Assembly: GCA_036015235.1 (NCBI GenBank)
Contig: CP107926.1
Location: 7,608,001 to 7,672,000 of the forward strand
From: Streptomyces sp. NBC_00433
GTDB lineage: Bacteria; Actinomycetota; Actinomycetes; Streptomycetales; Streptomycetaceae
Length of the DNA stretch: 64,000 nt
Direction of reading: 5' to 3'
The notes under the pieces were generated by a model. It did no database searches. It was not told the DNA's origin and saw nothing but the letters and a program-made list of their open reading frames with translations. This document shows positions 25,873 through 34,531 of this stretch, in pieces (the stretch's first letter is position 1; every line of letters begins with the position of its first letter). Made by a program: the position numbers and the translations under genes.

Positions 25873-27639
25873 GTGGCGGCCCACGACGACGACATCAACC
25901 GTGGCGGCCGACCCGCTCGTGGTTCGGAAGACCCCATGAGCCAGGTCGCCTTTCTTGAGCAGGAGATCGCCGTCCTGCGACGCAAGCTCGCCGACTCTCC
26001 GCGTCACACGAGGATTCTCGAAGAGCGGATCGTCGAGCTGCAGACCAATCTGTCCGGCGTGTCTTCGCAGAACGAACGGCTGGCGAGCACCCTTCGCGAG
26101 GCCCGCGACCAGATCGTGGCCCTCAAGGAGGAGGTCGACCGGCTCGCGCAGCCACCGGCGGGCTTCGGCGTTTTCCTGCAGGCCAACGACGACGGCACGG
26201 CGGACATCTTCACCGGCGGGCGCAAGCTCCGGGTGAATGTGAGCCCGTCGGTCGACCTCGACGACCTCAGGCGCGGACAGGAGCTGATGCTCAACGAAGC
26301 GCTCAACGTGGTCGAAGCGATGGAATTCGAGCGGGTCGGCGACATCGTCACCCTCAAGGAGGTCCTGGAGGACGGCGAGCGCGCCCTGGTGATCGGGCAC
26401 ACCGACGAGGAGCGGGTGGTCCGGCTCGCCGAACCGCTGCTCGACGGCACCCTGCGCACCGGCGACGCCCTGCTGCTCGAACCCCGCTCCGGATACGTCT
26501 ACGAACGGGTGCCCAAGAGCGAGGTCGAAGAGCTCGTCCTCGAAGAGGTGCCCGACATCGACTACCGCCAGATCGGCGGCCTCGGCAACCAGATCGAGCA
26601 GATCCGCGACGCGGTGGAGCTGCCCTACCTGCACGCCGACCTTTTCAAGGAGTACGAACTGCGCCCGCCCAAGGGCGTCCTGCTCTACGGCCCGCCCGGA
26701 TGCGGCAAGACGCTCATCGCCAAGGCGGTCGCCAACTCGCTGGCCAAGAAGGTCGCCGAGGTCACCGGGCAGCCGCAGGGCAAGAGCTACTTCCTGAACA
26801 TCAAGGGCCCGGAGCTGCTGAACAAGTACGTCGGCGAGACCGAGCGGCAGATCCGCCTGGTCTTCCAGCGCGCCAGGGAGAAGGCGAGCGAGGGCACCCC
26901 GGTCATCGTCTTCTTCGACGAAATGGAATCGCTCTTCCGCACCCGCGGCAGCGGCGTCAGCTCGGACGTGGAGAACACCATCGTCCCGCAGTTGCTCGCC
27001 GAGATCGACGGTGTCGAGGGCCTGGAGAACGTCATCGTGATCGGCGCCTCCAACCGCGAGGACATGATCGACCCGGCGATCCTGCGCCCCGGCCGGCTGG
27101 ACGTGAAGATCAAGATCGAGCGTCCGGACGCCGAGGCGGCCAAGGACATCTTCTCGAAGTACCTGGTCGACACCCTCCCGCTGCACGGCGAGGACCTCTC
27201 CGAGCACGGCGGGTCGAAGGCGGCCACCGTGGACGCCATGATCCAGTCCGTGGTCGAGAGGATGTACTCCGAGACCGAGGAGAACCGCTTCCTGGAGGTC
27301 ACCTACGCCAACGGTGACAAGGAGGTCCTGTACTTCAAGGACTTCAACTCCGGCGCGATGATCCAGAACATCGTGGACCGGGCCAAGAAGATGGCGATCA
27401 AGGACTTCCTGGACCACGAACAGCGCGGACTGCGCGTCTCCCACCTGCTCGCGGCCTGTGTCGACGAGTTCAAGGAGAACGAGGACCTGCCCAACACCAC
27501 CAACCCCGACGACTGGGCCCGCATCTCCGGGAAGAAGGGCGAGCGGATCGTCTTCATCCGCACCCTGGTGACCGGAAAGCAGGGCGCCGACACGGGACGC
27601 TCCATCGACACCGTGGCGAACACCGGACAGTATCTGTAA
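25873..27639 (+). CDS. arc: Proteasome-activating AAA ATPase (ARC/Mpa)
   Basis: 588 residues. The hexameric ring recognises Pup, unfolds pupylated proteins and threads them into the 20S core. An N-terminal coiled coil (about 20-85) binds Pup; an OB-fold region follows; the AAA module has Walker A GPPGCGKT (about 273-280) and Walker B VIVFFDEMESLF. The C-terminus ends GQYL, the penultimate-tyrosine motif that docks into the proteasome alpha ring. GTG 25873 is the start because of GGAGGAGGTGAGG just before it. First gene of the arc-dop-pup-prcBA set. Confidence 0.97.
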   Translation: MAAHDDDINRGGRPARGSEDPMSQVAFLEQEIAVLRRKLADSPRHTRILEERIVELQTNLSGVSSQNERLASTLREARDQIVALKEEVDRLAQPPAGFGVFLQANDDGTADIFTGGRKLRVNVSPSVDLDDLRRGQELMLNEALNVVEAMEFERVGDIVTLKEVLEDGERALVIGHTDEERVVRLAEPLLDGTLRTGDALLLEPRSGYVYERVPKSEVEELVLEEVPDIDYRQIGGLGNQIEQIRDAVELPYLHADLFKEYELRPPKGVLLYGPPGCGKTLIAKAVANSLAKKVAEVTGQPQGKSYFLNIKGPELLNKYVGETERQIRLVFQRAREKASEGTPVIVFFDEMESLFRTRGSGVSSDVENTIVPQLLAEIDGVEGLENVIVIGASNREDMIDPAILRPGRLDVKIKIERPDAEAAKDIFSKYLVDTLPLHGEDLSEHGGSKAATVDAMIQSVVERMYSETEENRFLEVTYANGDKEVLYFKDFNSGAMIQNIVDRAKKMAIKDFLDHEQRGLRVSHLLAACVDEFKENEDLPNTTNPDDWARISGKKGERIVFIRTLVTGKQGADTGRSIDTVANTGQYL

Positions 27640-27649
27640 GCACTACCCT

Positions 27650-27696
27650 CCGGCTGCGGGTCCCGACAGCGGGTACCCGCAGCCGGTGTGTTTTCC
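27650..27696 (+). terminator. Hairpin with T-tract between arc and dop
   Basis: CCGGCTGCGGGT (27650-27661) pairs with ACCCGCAGCCGG (27675-27686), followed by TGTGTTTT. It lies 10 bp after arc and 37 bp before the dop ribosome site, so it probably separates or attenuates arc and dop transcription. Confidence 0.75.
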
Positions 27697-27732
27697 GGCC
27701 CGCACGGGCCGGAGCCGGGCAAGGAGGGCCGC

Positions 27733-29244
27733 ATGACCGTACGGCGAGTAATGGGCATCGAGACGGAGTACGGGATCTCCGTCCCCGGCCACCCGAACGC
27801 CAATGCCATGCTCACCTCGTCCCAGATCGTCAACGCCTACGCGGCGGCGATGCACCGGGCGCGCCGCGCCCGCTGGGACTTCGAGGAGGAGAACCCGCTG
27901 CGGGACGCCCGCGGCTTCGATCTCGCACGGGACGCCGCGGACTCCACCCAGCTGACCGACGAGGACATCGGCCTGGCCAATGTCATCCTCACCAACGGCG
28001 CCCGGCTCTACGTGGACCACGCCCACCCCGAGTACTCGTCGCCCGAGATCACCAACCCGCGCGACGCGGTGCTGTGGGACAAGGCCGGCGAGCGCATCAT
28101 GGCCGAGGCCGCGGTGCGGGCCGCCCAGCTGCCCGGGGCGCAGCCGATCCACCTGTACAAGAACAACACCGACAACAAGGGCGCCTCCTACGGCACCCAC
28201 GAGAACTACCTGATGAAGCGCGAGACGCCGTTCTCCGACATCGTCAGGCACCTCACGCCGTTCTTCGTCTCCCGGCAGGTGGTGACCGGCGCGGGCCGGG
28301 TCGGCATCGGCCAGGACGGCCACGAGCACGGCTTCCAGCTCAGCCAGCGCGCGGACTACTTCGAGGTCGAGGTCGGCCTGGAGACCACCCTCAAGCGCCC
28401 CATCATCAACACCCGCGACGAACCCCACTCCGACGCCGAGAAATACCGCCGGCTGCATGTGATCATCGGCGACGCGAACCTCTCGGAAATCTCCACCTAC
28501 CTCAAGCTCGGCACCACCGCCCTGGTGCTGTCCATGATCGAGGACGGCTTCATCAAGGTGGACCTGGCCGTGGACCAGCCGGTCCGCACCCTGCACGACG
28601 TCTCCCACGACCCCGGCCTGCAACGTCTCGTCACACTGCGCAACGGTCGCACGCTGACCGCCGTCCAGCTCCAGATGGAGTACTACGAGCTGGCCCGCAA
28701 GTACACCGAGGAGCGCTACGGCTCCGACGCCGACCCGCAGACCAAGGACGTACTGGCCCGCTGGGAGGACGTGCTCAACCGGCTGGAGAGCAATCCGATG
28801 AGCCTGGCGGGCGAGCTGGACTGGGTCGCCAAGCTGGAGGTCCTGGAAGGCTACCGGCGCCGCGACAACCTGGGCTGGGACGCGGCCCGCCTGCAGCTGG
28901 TCGACCTGCAGTACGCCGATGTGCGCCCCGACAAGGGCCTCTACAACCGGCTGGTGGCCCGCGGCCGCATCAAGCGGCTGCTGGACGAGCAGGAGACCGT
29001 CAGGGCCGCGACCAAGCCCCCTGAGGACACCAGGGCCTACTTCCGCGGCCGCTGTCTGGAACAGTACGCGGACGACGTCGCCGCCGCCTCCTGGGACTCG
29101 GTCATCTTCGATCTGCCGGGTCGTGACTCACTGCAACGGGTGCCCACGCTGGAACCCCTCCGCGGCACCCGCAAGCACGTCAAGGAGCTCCTCGACCGCT
29201 GCCGTACCGCCGAAGACCTGGTTCGCATCCTGTCCGGCGGCTGA
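27733..29244 (+). CDS. dop: Pup deamidase/depupylase
   Basis: 503 residues. A glutamine-synthetase-like enzyme that converts the C-terminal Gln of Pup to Glu and removes Pup from substrates. The N-terminus reads VRRVMGIETEYG. The catalytic aspartate is Asp95 in LYVDHAHPEYSSPE. Between them lies the extra Dop loop (about residues 40-80, basic then acidic), which is absent from PafA and is the best discriminator from the ligase. ATG 27733 follows AAGGAGG. It sits between arc and pup as in other actinobacteria. Confidence 0.97.
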   Translation: MTVRRVMGIETEYGISVPGHPNANAMLTSSQIVNAYAAAMHRARRARWDFEEENPLRDARGFDLARDAADSTQLTDEDIGLANVILTNGARLYVDHAHPEYSSPEITNPRDAVLWDKAGERIMAEAAVRAAQLPGAQPIHLYKNNTDNKGASYGTHENYLMKRETPFSDIVRHLTPFFVSRQVVTGAGRVGIGQDGHEHGFQLSQRADYFEVEVGLETTLKRPIINTRDEPHSDAEKYRRLHVIIGDANLSEISTYLKLGTTALVLSMIEDGFIKVDLAVDQPVRTLHDVSHDPGLQRLVTLRNGRTLTAVQLQMEYYELARKYTEERYGSDADPQTKDVLARWEDVLNRLESNPMSLAGELDWVAKLEVLEGYRRRDNLGWDAARLQLVDLQYADVRPDKGLYNRLVARGRIKRLLDEQETVRAATKPPEDTRAYFRGRCLEQYADDVAAASWDSVIFDLPGRDSLQRVPTLEPLRGTRKHVKELLDRCRTAEDLVRILSGG

Positions 29245-29366
29245 AACGGGCCAGAACCGGGAATCAACCGGGTAGCACTCGGACGTTGACGTATTCGAGA
29301 GCCGGGGACGGACCCTCCTTGTAGGGTCTGATCTTGTAGGACACGCAACCGAGCGGGGTGAGGGAC

Positions 29367-29585
29367 ATGGCAACCAAGGACACCGACGGCGGACAGCAGA
29401 AGGCGACGCGTTCCACGGAGGAGGTCGAGGAGGTCCAGGAGGACGCCCAGTCCGCCGAAGACCTCAAGGAACGCCACGAGAAGCTCTCGGACGACGTGGA
29501 CTCCGTCCTCGACGAGATCGACGACGTGCTCGAGGAGAACGCTGAGGACTTCGTGCGCTCATTTGTCCAGAAGGGCGGCCAGTAG
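29367..29585 (+). CDS. pup: Prokaryotic ubiquitin-like protein Pup
   Basis: 72 residues, the usual size. It is disordered and acidic, with a coiled-coil-forming central segment (about 30-60) that binds the ARC N-terminus and the conserved C-terminal FVRSFVQKGGQ. It ends in Gln, so Dop must deamidate it to Glu before PafA can ligate it. ATG 29367 is preceded by GTGAGGGA. A short hairpin (29311-29328) lies in the leader and a longer one follows the gene. Confidence 0.98.
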   Translation: MATKDTDGGQQKATRSTEEVEEVQEDAQSAEDLKERHEKLSDDVDSVLDEIDDVLEENAEDFVRSFVQKGGQ

Positions 29586-29596
29586 GCGCTCCCACC

Positions 29597-29630
29597 CCGC
29601 CCCGCGGCCGTTATCCGGGCCGTGGGGCGG
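29597..29630 (+). terminator. Hairpin between pup and prcB
   Basis: CCGCCCCGCGGCC (29597-29609) pairs with GGCCGTGGGGCGG (29618-29630) over 13 bp with one G-U in RNA. There is no U-tract. Its place right after pup suggests partial termination or 3'-end protection of a more abundant pup message. Confidence 0.55.
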
Positions 29631-29692
29631 ATGGATTTCCGGACCGGCGGGTAGGGTCCGTACCGACCTCAAGATCGTGTGGAAGGAATCGC

Positions 29693-30538
29693 GTGGAAGC
29701 CAACTCTCGCAGCACCGGGCGTCTGCCGGCCGCCTTCCTGACGCCCGGCTCGTCGTCCTTCCTCGACTTCCTCGGGGCGCACTCGCCCGAGCTGCTGCCG
29801 GGCAATCGGACGCTGCCGGCGCTCAAGGGGGCGATCGAGCTGCCGCACGGCACCACGATCGTGTCCGCGGTCTTCGACGGCGGGGTCATCCTCGCCGGCG
29901 ACCGGCGGGCCACGATGGGCAATGTCATCGCCCAGCGCGACATGGAAAAGGTCTTCCCCGCCGACGAGTACTCGGCGGTCGGCATCGCCGGCACCGCCGG
30001 CCTGGCCGTCGAGATGGTCAAGCTCTTCCAGCTGGAGCTGGAGCACTACGAGAAGATCGAAGGCGCCACCCTGTCCCTGGAGGGCAAGGCCAACCGGCTG
30101 TCCACGATGATCAGGGGCAATCTGAGCATGGCCCTGCAGGGCCTCGCCGTCGTGCCGATCTTCGCCGGCTACGACACCGACCGCGGCAAGGGCCGGATCT
30201 TCTCCTACGACGTCACCGGCGGCCGCAGCGAGGAGACCGGCTTCGCCGCCACCGGCTCGGGCTCGGTCTACGCGCGCGGCGCCCTCAAGAAGCTCTACCG
30301 CCAGGACCTGACGGAGCGCCAGCTGTCCACCGCGGTGATCCAGGCCCTCTACGACGCCGCGGACGAGGACTCGGCCACCGGCGGCCCCGACATCGCCAGG
30401 CGGGTCTACCCGCTCATCACCGTGATGACCGAGGACGGCTTCCGCCGGGTGCCCGACTCCGAGGTCGCCGCGCTCGCCCGCGAGGTGATCGACGCCCGCC
30501 TCGAGCGTCCCGACGGCCCGCAGGCCCAGGTGCTGTGA
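29693..30538 (+). CDS. prcB: 20S proteasome beta subunit
   Basis: 281 residues. The catalytic subunit of the proteasome: a 53-residue propeptide is followed by Thr54 in ELPHGTTIVSAVFDGGVILAGD, where autocleavage exposes the N-terminal nucleophile. The Lys of the catalytic set and the conserved SGSGSVYARG-type loop (TGSGSVYARGALKK) are present. GTG 29693 follows GGAAGGA. It assembles with PrcA as four stacked heptameric rings. PrcA follows after 65 bp. Confidence 0.97.
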   Translation: MEANSRSTGRLPAAFLTPGSSSFLDFLGAHSPELLPGNRTLPALKGAIELPHGTTIVSAVFDGGVILAGDRRATMGNVIAQRDMEKVFPADEYSAVGIAGTAGLAVEMVKLFQLELEHYEKIEGATLSLEGKANRLSTMIRGNLSMALQGLAVVPIFAGYDTDRGKGRIFSYDVTGGRSEETGFAATGSGSVYARGALKKLYRQDLTERQLSTAVIQALYDAADEDSATGGPDIARRVYPLITVMTEDGFRRVPDSEVAALAREVIDARLERPDGPQAQVL

Positions 30539-30603
30539 CCCCAGGTCAGCCGACCCCCCTCCGCACTGTCCCAGCGCCGACTGCAGAAAGGCACGGTTAG
30601 CCG

Positions 30604-31347
30604 GTGTCCACGCCCTTTTATGTCTCACCCCAGCAGGCCATGGCGGACCGCGCCGAATACGCCCGCAAGGGCATCGCGCGTGGCCGCAGCGTCGTCGTGC
30701 TCCAGTACACCGACGGCATCGTCTTCGTCGCCGAGAACCCGTCCCGCGCGCTGCACAAGGTCAGCGAGATCTACGACCGGATCGCCTTCGCGGCGGTCGG
30801 CAAGTACAACGAGTTCGAGAACCTGCGGATCGGCGGGGTGCGCTACGCCGACCTCCGCGGATACACCTACGACCGGGACGACGTGACGGCCCGCGGCCTC
30901 GCCAACGTCTACGCGCAGACGCTGGGCACGATCTTCTCCAGCGTCGGCGAGAAGCCGTACGAGGTGGAGCTGATCGTCGCGGAGGTGGGCGCCGCCCCCG
31001 AGGACGACCAGATCTACCGGCTGCCCCACGACGGCTCCATCGTCGACGAGCACGGCGCGGTCGCCGTCGGCGGCAATTCCGACCAGATCGGCAGCTACCT
31101 CGACCAGCGCCACCGGGACGGCATGACGCTGGCGGAAGCGCTGGCGCTGGCGGTGGAGTCCCTCAGCCGCGACACCAACGGCAGTGACCGGCAGCTGACG
31201 GCCGAGCAGTTGGAGGTCGCGGTCCTGGACCGCACGAGGCCGCAGGCGCGGAAGTTCAAGCGCATTCTCGGGCGTCAGCTCACCCGTCTCCTTGAGGCGG
31301 AGAGCGCCGCCACGACCACGACGGACGACCCGTCCGACGAGGAGTGA
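30604..31347 (+). CDS. prcA: 20S proteasome alpha subunit
   Basis: 247 residues. Outer-ring subunit that gates the chamber and receives the C-termini of ARC. It has the alpha-type N-terminus FYVSPQQAMADRAEYARKGI and no catalytic threonine; the VVVLQYTDGIVFVAENPSR strand pair marks the Ntn-hydrolase fold. The C-terminus is acidic (TTTDDPSDEE). GTG 30604 has AGAAAGG upstream. PafA, its functional partner, is displaced about 3.2 kb downstream by the LacI/MFS pair. Confidence 0.97.
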   Translation: MSTPFYVSPQQAMADRAEYARKGIARGRSVVVLQYTDGIVFVAENPSRALHKVSEIYDRIAFAAVGKYNEFENLRIGGVRYADLRGYTYDRDDVTARGLANVYAQTLGTIFSSVGEKPYEVELIVAEVGAAPEDDQIYRLPHDGSIVDEHGAVAVGGNSDQIGSYLDQRHRDGMTLAEALALAVESLSRDTNGSDRQLTAEQLEVAVLDRTRPQARKFKRILGRQLTRLLEAESAATTTTDDPSDEE

Positions 31348-31740
31348 TCCGTCCCCCGGGTGCCCCCGGTCCTGCCGGGTGGTCCCCGACCTGGGACCTT
31401 CCCCCGGCGGGGGGCTGGTCGCGCAGTTCCCCGCGCCCCTGGGTGATTGCCCCTTGCGGTGCGCTGCTTGCGTGCGGCCCGGTGGGGGGCTGAGCGCGCA
31501 GTTCCCCGCGCCCCTATGGGCTTGCGTCCTCCTACGCCGAGCGTTTGCCCCTGGCTGTGGGCTTGCTCTCTGGGCGGAGGGCACGCGTTTTTCAGGGGCG
31601 CGGGGAACTGCGCGCCCCGCGGAAGAGGCGGGAAAGAAGGCAACGCCACAGCAAGTGGCAATCACCTGGGGGCGCGGGGAACTGCGCGACAAGCCATGAC
31701 GTACCCGCGGGCAGGCACCGCGCCGCAAGGGGCAGGAGCC
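31348..31740. repeat. Intergenic island with four copies of a 20-bp GC-rich repeat
   Basis: This 393-bp gap between prcA and the LacI gene has no convincing gene. The unit GCGCAGTTCCCCGCGCCCCT occurs at 31421-31440 and 31496-31515; the reverse complement occurs at 31594-31613 and, with one change, at 31668-31687. Some copies extend into GACAAGCC or its equivalent. Inverted copies can form long cruciforms, so the island may terminate both flanking converging genes. The same unit recurs at 47707-47895. Confidence 0.85.
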
Positions 31741-33219
31741 TCAACCGCGCGGGGCCGACGCCGTCGAGGCGCGGGGCAGGAGGGTGAGGGGGAGTTCGAC
31801 CGGCGGGGCGGGCCTGCCCGCGAGGAGGGCCAGCAGGGCCGTCATCCCATGACGCCCGATGGACTCCGCGGGCAGCCGAACCGTCGTCAGCTCCGGATCG
31901 AGCGCCGCGGCCAGCGCGAGATCGTCGAAGCCGGAGACGGACACGTCCTCCGGAATCCGCAGCCCCAGCGCCCTGGCGCCCTTGCACGCACCGGCCGCGA
32001 GGATGTCGTCGTCGCACAGCAGCGCCGTCGGCCGGGGTCCGGGCGCGCTCAGGGCGCGTACGGCCGCGTCCCTGGCAGCGGCCACGTCGAGCGCGGCGAG
32101 CCGGCGCGGGGCCGGCGGCAGACCGGCCGCGGCCAGTTCGGCGGTGACTGCCTCCGTGCGGACCCGGAAGGTCCAGGTGTCCACGTCGGCCGCGATATGG
32201 GCGACACGCCGGTGGCCGAGGCCCAGCAGGTGCCTGGTGACCTGGCGCATGCCGTCCGCGACGGCGAGGTTGACGGTGGGCGGGCCGCCCGGCACACCGG
32301 GGTCGCTGTCGAGCATCACCAGCGGCAGCCCGCCGTCGCCGATGGCGGCGAGCGCGTCCGCGGCCATGGACGAGGCGATGACGCCGTCGATCGCGGTCCG
32401 GGCCGAGCCGAAGGGGTCGCGGGCCGGGCCGATGCCGGCGGGGGAGGGGTAGAGCACGACCCCGAAGCCGTGCGCGTCGGCCACTTCGGCGGCGCCGGCG
32501 TAGACCCGGGCGAAGTATTCGTGGGTGAGCGCGGGGACCACGAGCAGCGCCGTCCTGGTCGCGCCGAGCCGCAGGCTGCGCGCGGCCAGGTTGGGGCGGT
32601 AGCCGAGGTCCCCGGCGGCGGCCCGTACCGCCCGCGCGGTCCGCTCCGAGACCCGCCCCCGCCACTTGTCCCCGAGCACGAGCGACACCGTCGCCTGCGA
32701 CACCCCGGCCGCCCGCGCCACATCCCGCGAAGTGGGCCGCCCGACCACCCCGGCCCGCGCACCCGCGTCGTGCCCTTGGGGCCCGCCCTCCCCGGGGCCG
32801 GGCCGGGCATGCGGACCGGGCGCCGTATCGGCGTCGGCCCCTCGGGGCCGGCTCTCTCCCGAGCCGGGCTGTGAGTCAGGACCGGACGCTCCCCGGCGCA
32901 CTCCGGACGCCGCGTCGGCGTCACCCTCCCCGGGGCCGGGCCGGGCATGCGGACCGGGCGCCGCGTCGGCGTCGTGCCCTCGGGGCTCTCCAGCGCCGTG
33001 CCGGGCGTGCGCGCCGGGCGACGCGCCCGCGCCGGCGTCAGTCCGCCCGGGACCGGGCGCCGCGTCCGCGTCGTCCCCCCGGGGCCCGTCCTCCCCGGGG
33101 CCGGAGCGGGCGTGCGCGTGCGCGCCCGGCGCGGCGTTCGCGTCGGCTTCAGGCACCCCGGTACCCCTTTCCGCGTCGTTCGGCGCTGTCGCGCGGGTGG
33201 ACCGCGCAGTTGGCGCCAT
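31741..33219 (-). CDS. LacI-family transcriptional regulator with long repetitive N-terminal extension
   Basis: 492 residues from ATG 33219. The last ~332 residues are an ordinary LacI protein: helix-turn-helix at RPTSRDVARAAGVSQATVSLVLG (about 161 on), then a periplasmic-binding-protein-like sugar domain. The first 160 residues are low-complexity Gly/Pro/Ala/His with two copies of DADxAPGPHARPGPGEG, encoded partly by a 50-bp direct repeat. LacI proteins normally start at the helix-turn-helix, so a GTG at 32748 is an alternative start. ATG 33219 is favoured by a TATACG -10-like element 5 bases upstream, consistent with a leaderless message. Divergent from the MFS gene, its likely target. Confidence 0.75.
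   Translation of the reverse strand: MAPTARSTRATAPNDAERGTGVPEADANAAPGAHAHARSGPGEDGPRGDDADAAPGPGRTDAGAGASPGAHARHGAGEPRGHDADAAPGPHARPGPGEGDADAASGVRRGASGPDSQPGSGESRPRGADADTAPGPHARPGPGEGGPQGHDAGARAGVVGRPTSRDVARAAGVSQATVSLVLGDKWRGRVSERTARAVRAAAGDLGYRPNLAARSLRLGATRTALLVVPALTHEYFARVYAGAAEVADAHGFGVVLYPSPAGIGPARDPFGSARTAIDGVIASSMAADALAAIGDGGLPLVMLDSDPGVPGGPPTVNLAVADGMRQVTRHLLGLGHRRVAHIAADVDTWTFRVRTEAVTAELAAAGLPPAPRRLAALDVAAARDAAVRALSAPGPRPTALLCDDDILAAGACKGARALGLRIPEDVSVSGFDDLALAAALDPELTTVRLPAESIGRHGMTALLALLAGRPAPPVELPLTLLPRASTASAPRG
32786..32973. repeat. 50-bp direct repeat inside the LacI N-terminal extension
   Basis: Copies at 32786-32835 and 32924-32973 match at 48 of 50 positions (both begin CCCTCCCCGGGGCCGGGCC). 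Shorter related units lie up to about 33140. The repeat encodes the PHARPGPGEG stretches of the LacI extension. Confidence 0.85.
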
Positions 33220-33221
33220 GG

Positions 33222-33248
33222 TACGTATAGGGCCGGACGTTATACGTA
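33222..33248. promoter_or_regulatory. Divergent operator/promoter between the LacI and MFS genes
   Basis: TACGTATA (33222-33229), 11 bp, then TATACGTA (33241-33248) form a perfect inverted repeat. Each arm reads TATACG toward the gene it faces, which looks like a -10 box for the LacI gene (minus) and for the MFS gene (plus). A repressor bound here would block both promoters. The region is AT-rich against a very GC-rich background. Confidence 0.6.
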
Positions 33249-33274
33249 ACACTAGCGCGGCGGGAAGGGGCGGG

Positions 33275-34522
33275 ATGGCCACCGGTTACGGGGACCTGTT
33301 GCGGACGCCGCATGCCGCGAGGCTGCTGGGCGGGACGTTGCTGGGGCGGCTGCCCAACGCCATGGCCGCGCTCGCCATCGTGCTGTACCTGCGCTCGCAG
33401 GGGGCGGGGTACGGGCTGGCGGGGGCGCTGTCGGCGGTCTACGGGTGTGCCGTCGCCGTGGGGCAGCCGCTGCTCGGGCGGGCGGTGGACCGGCGGGGGC
33501 AGCCGCGAGTGATGGCGGGGGCCGCGCTGCTGTCGGCTGCCGGGTTCGGGCTGCTGGCCGCCGTCGGGCCGGAGCCGCTGCCGCTGGCGACCGCCGCGGT
33601 GGTGCTCGCGGGGGTGGCCACGCCGCCGCTGGAGGGCGGGCTGCGGGCGCTGTGGCCGGACGTGCTGGGGCGCGAGGACCGGGTGCAGCGGGCGTACGCG
33701 CTGGACGCGGCCGCGCAGGAGGTGCTCTTCGCGGCCGGGCCGCTGCTGGTGACGCTGGTCATCGCGGCCGCCTCCCAGGCCGCGGCCGTGGTCGTGACCG
33801 GGCTGCTCGGGGTCGCGGGGACCCTGGTGGTGGTCACCTCGGGGCCCTCGCGGCGCTGGCGGGCCGCGGATCGCGAGGCGCACTGGCTCGGCGCGCTGCG
33901 CTCGGTGGGCCTGGCGGTGCTGCTCGGCGCCTTCTTCTTCGTCGGTGTGACGCTGGGCGCGATCTCGCTGGCCGCGGTGGTCTACGGCGACGCGCACGGC
34001 GGCGGCCCGGTGGCCGCGTACGTCCTGGCCGCGAACGGCGTGGGCGCCCTGGCCGGCGGGCTGACCTACGGGGCCAGGGGCTGGCCGGGGCAGCCGGAGC
34101 GGCGGCTGCGGGTGCTGAGCGTGGCGCTCGCGCTCTGCTACCCGCCGCTGATGCTCGTGCCCGCCCTGCCCTGGATGCTGCTGCTCGCCGCGCTGTCCGG
34201 GCTCTTCCTGGCGCCCGCCCTGGCCTGCGGCTTCCTGGTGGTGGACCGGCACGCCCCGGCCGGCACCGTGACGGAGGCCTTCTCCTGGGTGGTGACCGCG
34301 GTCGGCGTCGGCGCGGCACTGGGCACCGCGGCCGCGGGAGTGGCCGCGCAACAGGGCGGCGCGGTCGCCGGATTCGGCGTGGCGGGCACCGGCGCGGCCG
34401 TCGCGACGGCCGTACTGCTCTCGACCGGCGGATTCCTGACGGCGCCAAACCTCGAAACCCGGCAGGAAAAAGATCCAAACCGTGCCGTCGAACCCCGTTT
34501 CAGCTCCACGCATCAGGCGTAA
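33275..34522 (+). CDS. Major facilitator superfamily transporter
   Basis: 415 residues with about 12 membrane helices. The N-terminal domain shows LLGRLPNAMAALAIVLYL and, between helices 2 and 3, the MFS loop GRAVDRRGQPRVMAG. It resembles drug or sugar efflux members of unknown substrate. ATG 33275 follows GAAGGGG. It is divergent from the LacI regulator by 55 bp and ends 9 bp before pafA, so pafA may be partly transcribed from its promoter. No tie to the proteasome is visible beyond position. Confidence 0.88.
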   Translation: MATGYGDLLRTPHAARLLGGTLLGRLPNAMAALAIVLYLRSQGAGYGLAGALSAVYGCAVAVGQPLLGRAVDRRGQPRVMAGAALLSAAGFGLLAAVGPEPLPLATAAVVLAGVATPPLEGGLRALWPDVLGREDRVQRAYALDAAAQEVLFAAGPLLVTLVIAAASQAAAVVVTGLLGVAGTLVVVTSGPSRRWRAADREAHWLGALRSVGLAVLLGAFFFVGVTLGAISLAAVVYGDAHGGGPVAAYVLAANGVGALAGGLTYGARGWPGQPERRLRVLSVALALCYPPLMLVPALPWMLLLAALSGLFLAPALACGFLVVDRHAPAGTVTEAFSWVVTAVGVGAALGTAAAGVAAQQGGAVAGFGVAGTGAAVATAVLLSTGGFLTAPNLETRQEKDPNRAVEPRFSSTHQA

Positions 34523-34531
34523 TGTTCAGAC

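Noticed and set aside
31421..31687. Repeats considered as a CRISPR array
   Set aside because: Copies are 20 bp, in both orientations and at irregular spacing, with no cas genes nearby.
31348..31740. Short ORFs in the gap after prcA
   Set aside because: They are read through the repeated GC-rich elements and have no start signals or domains.
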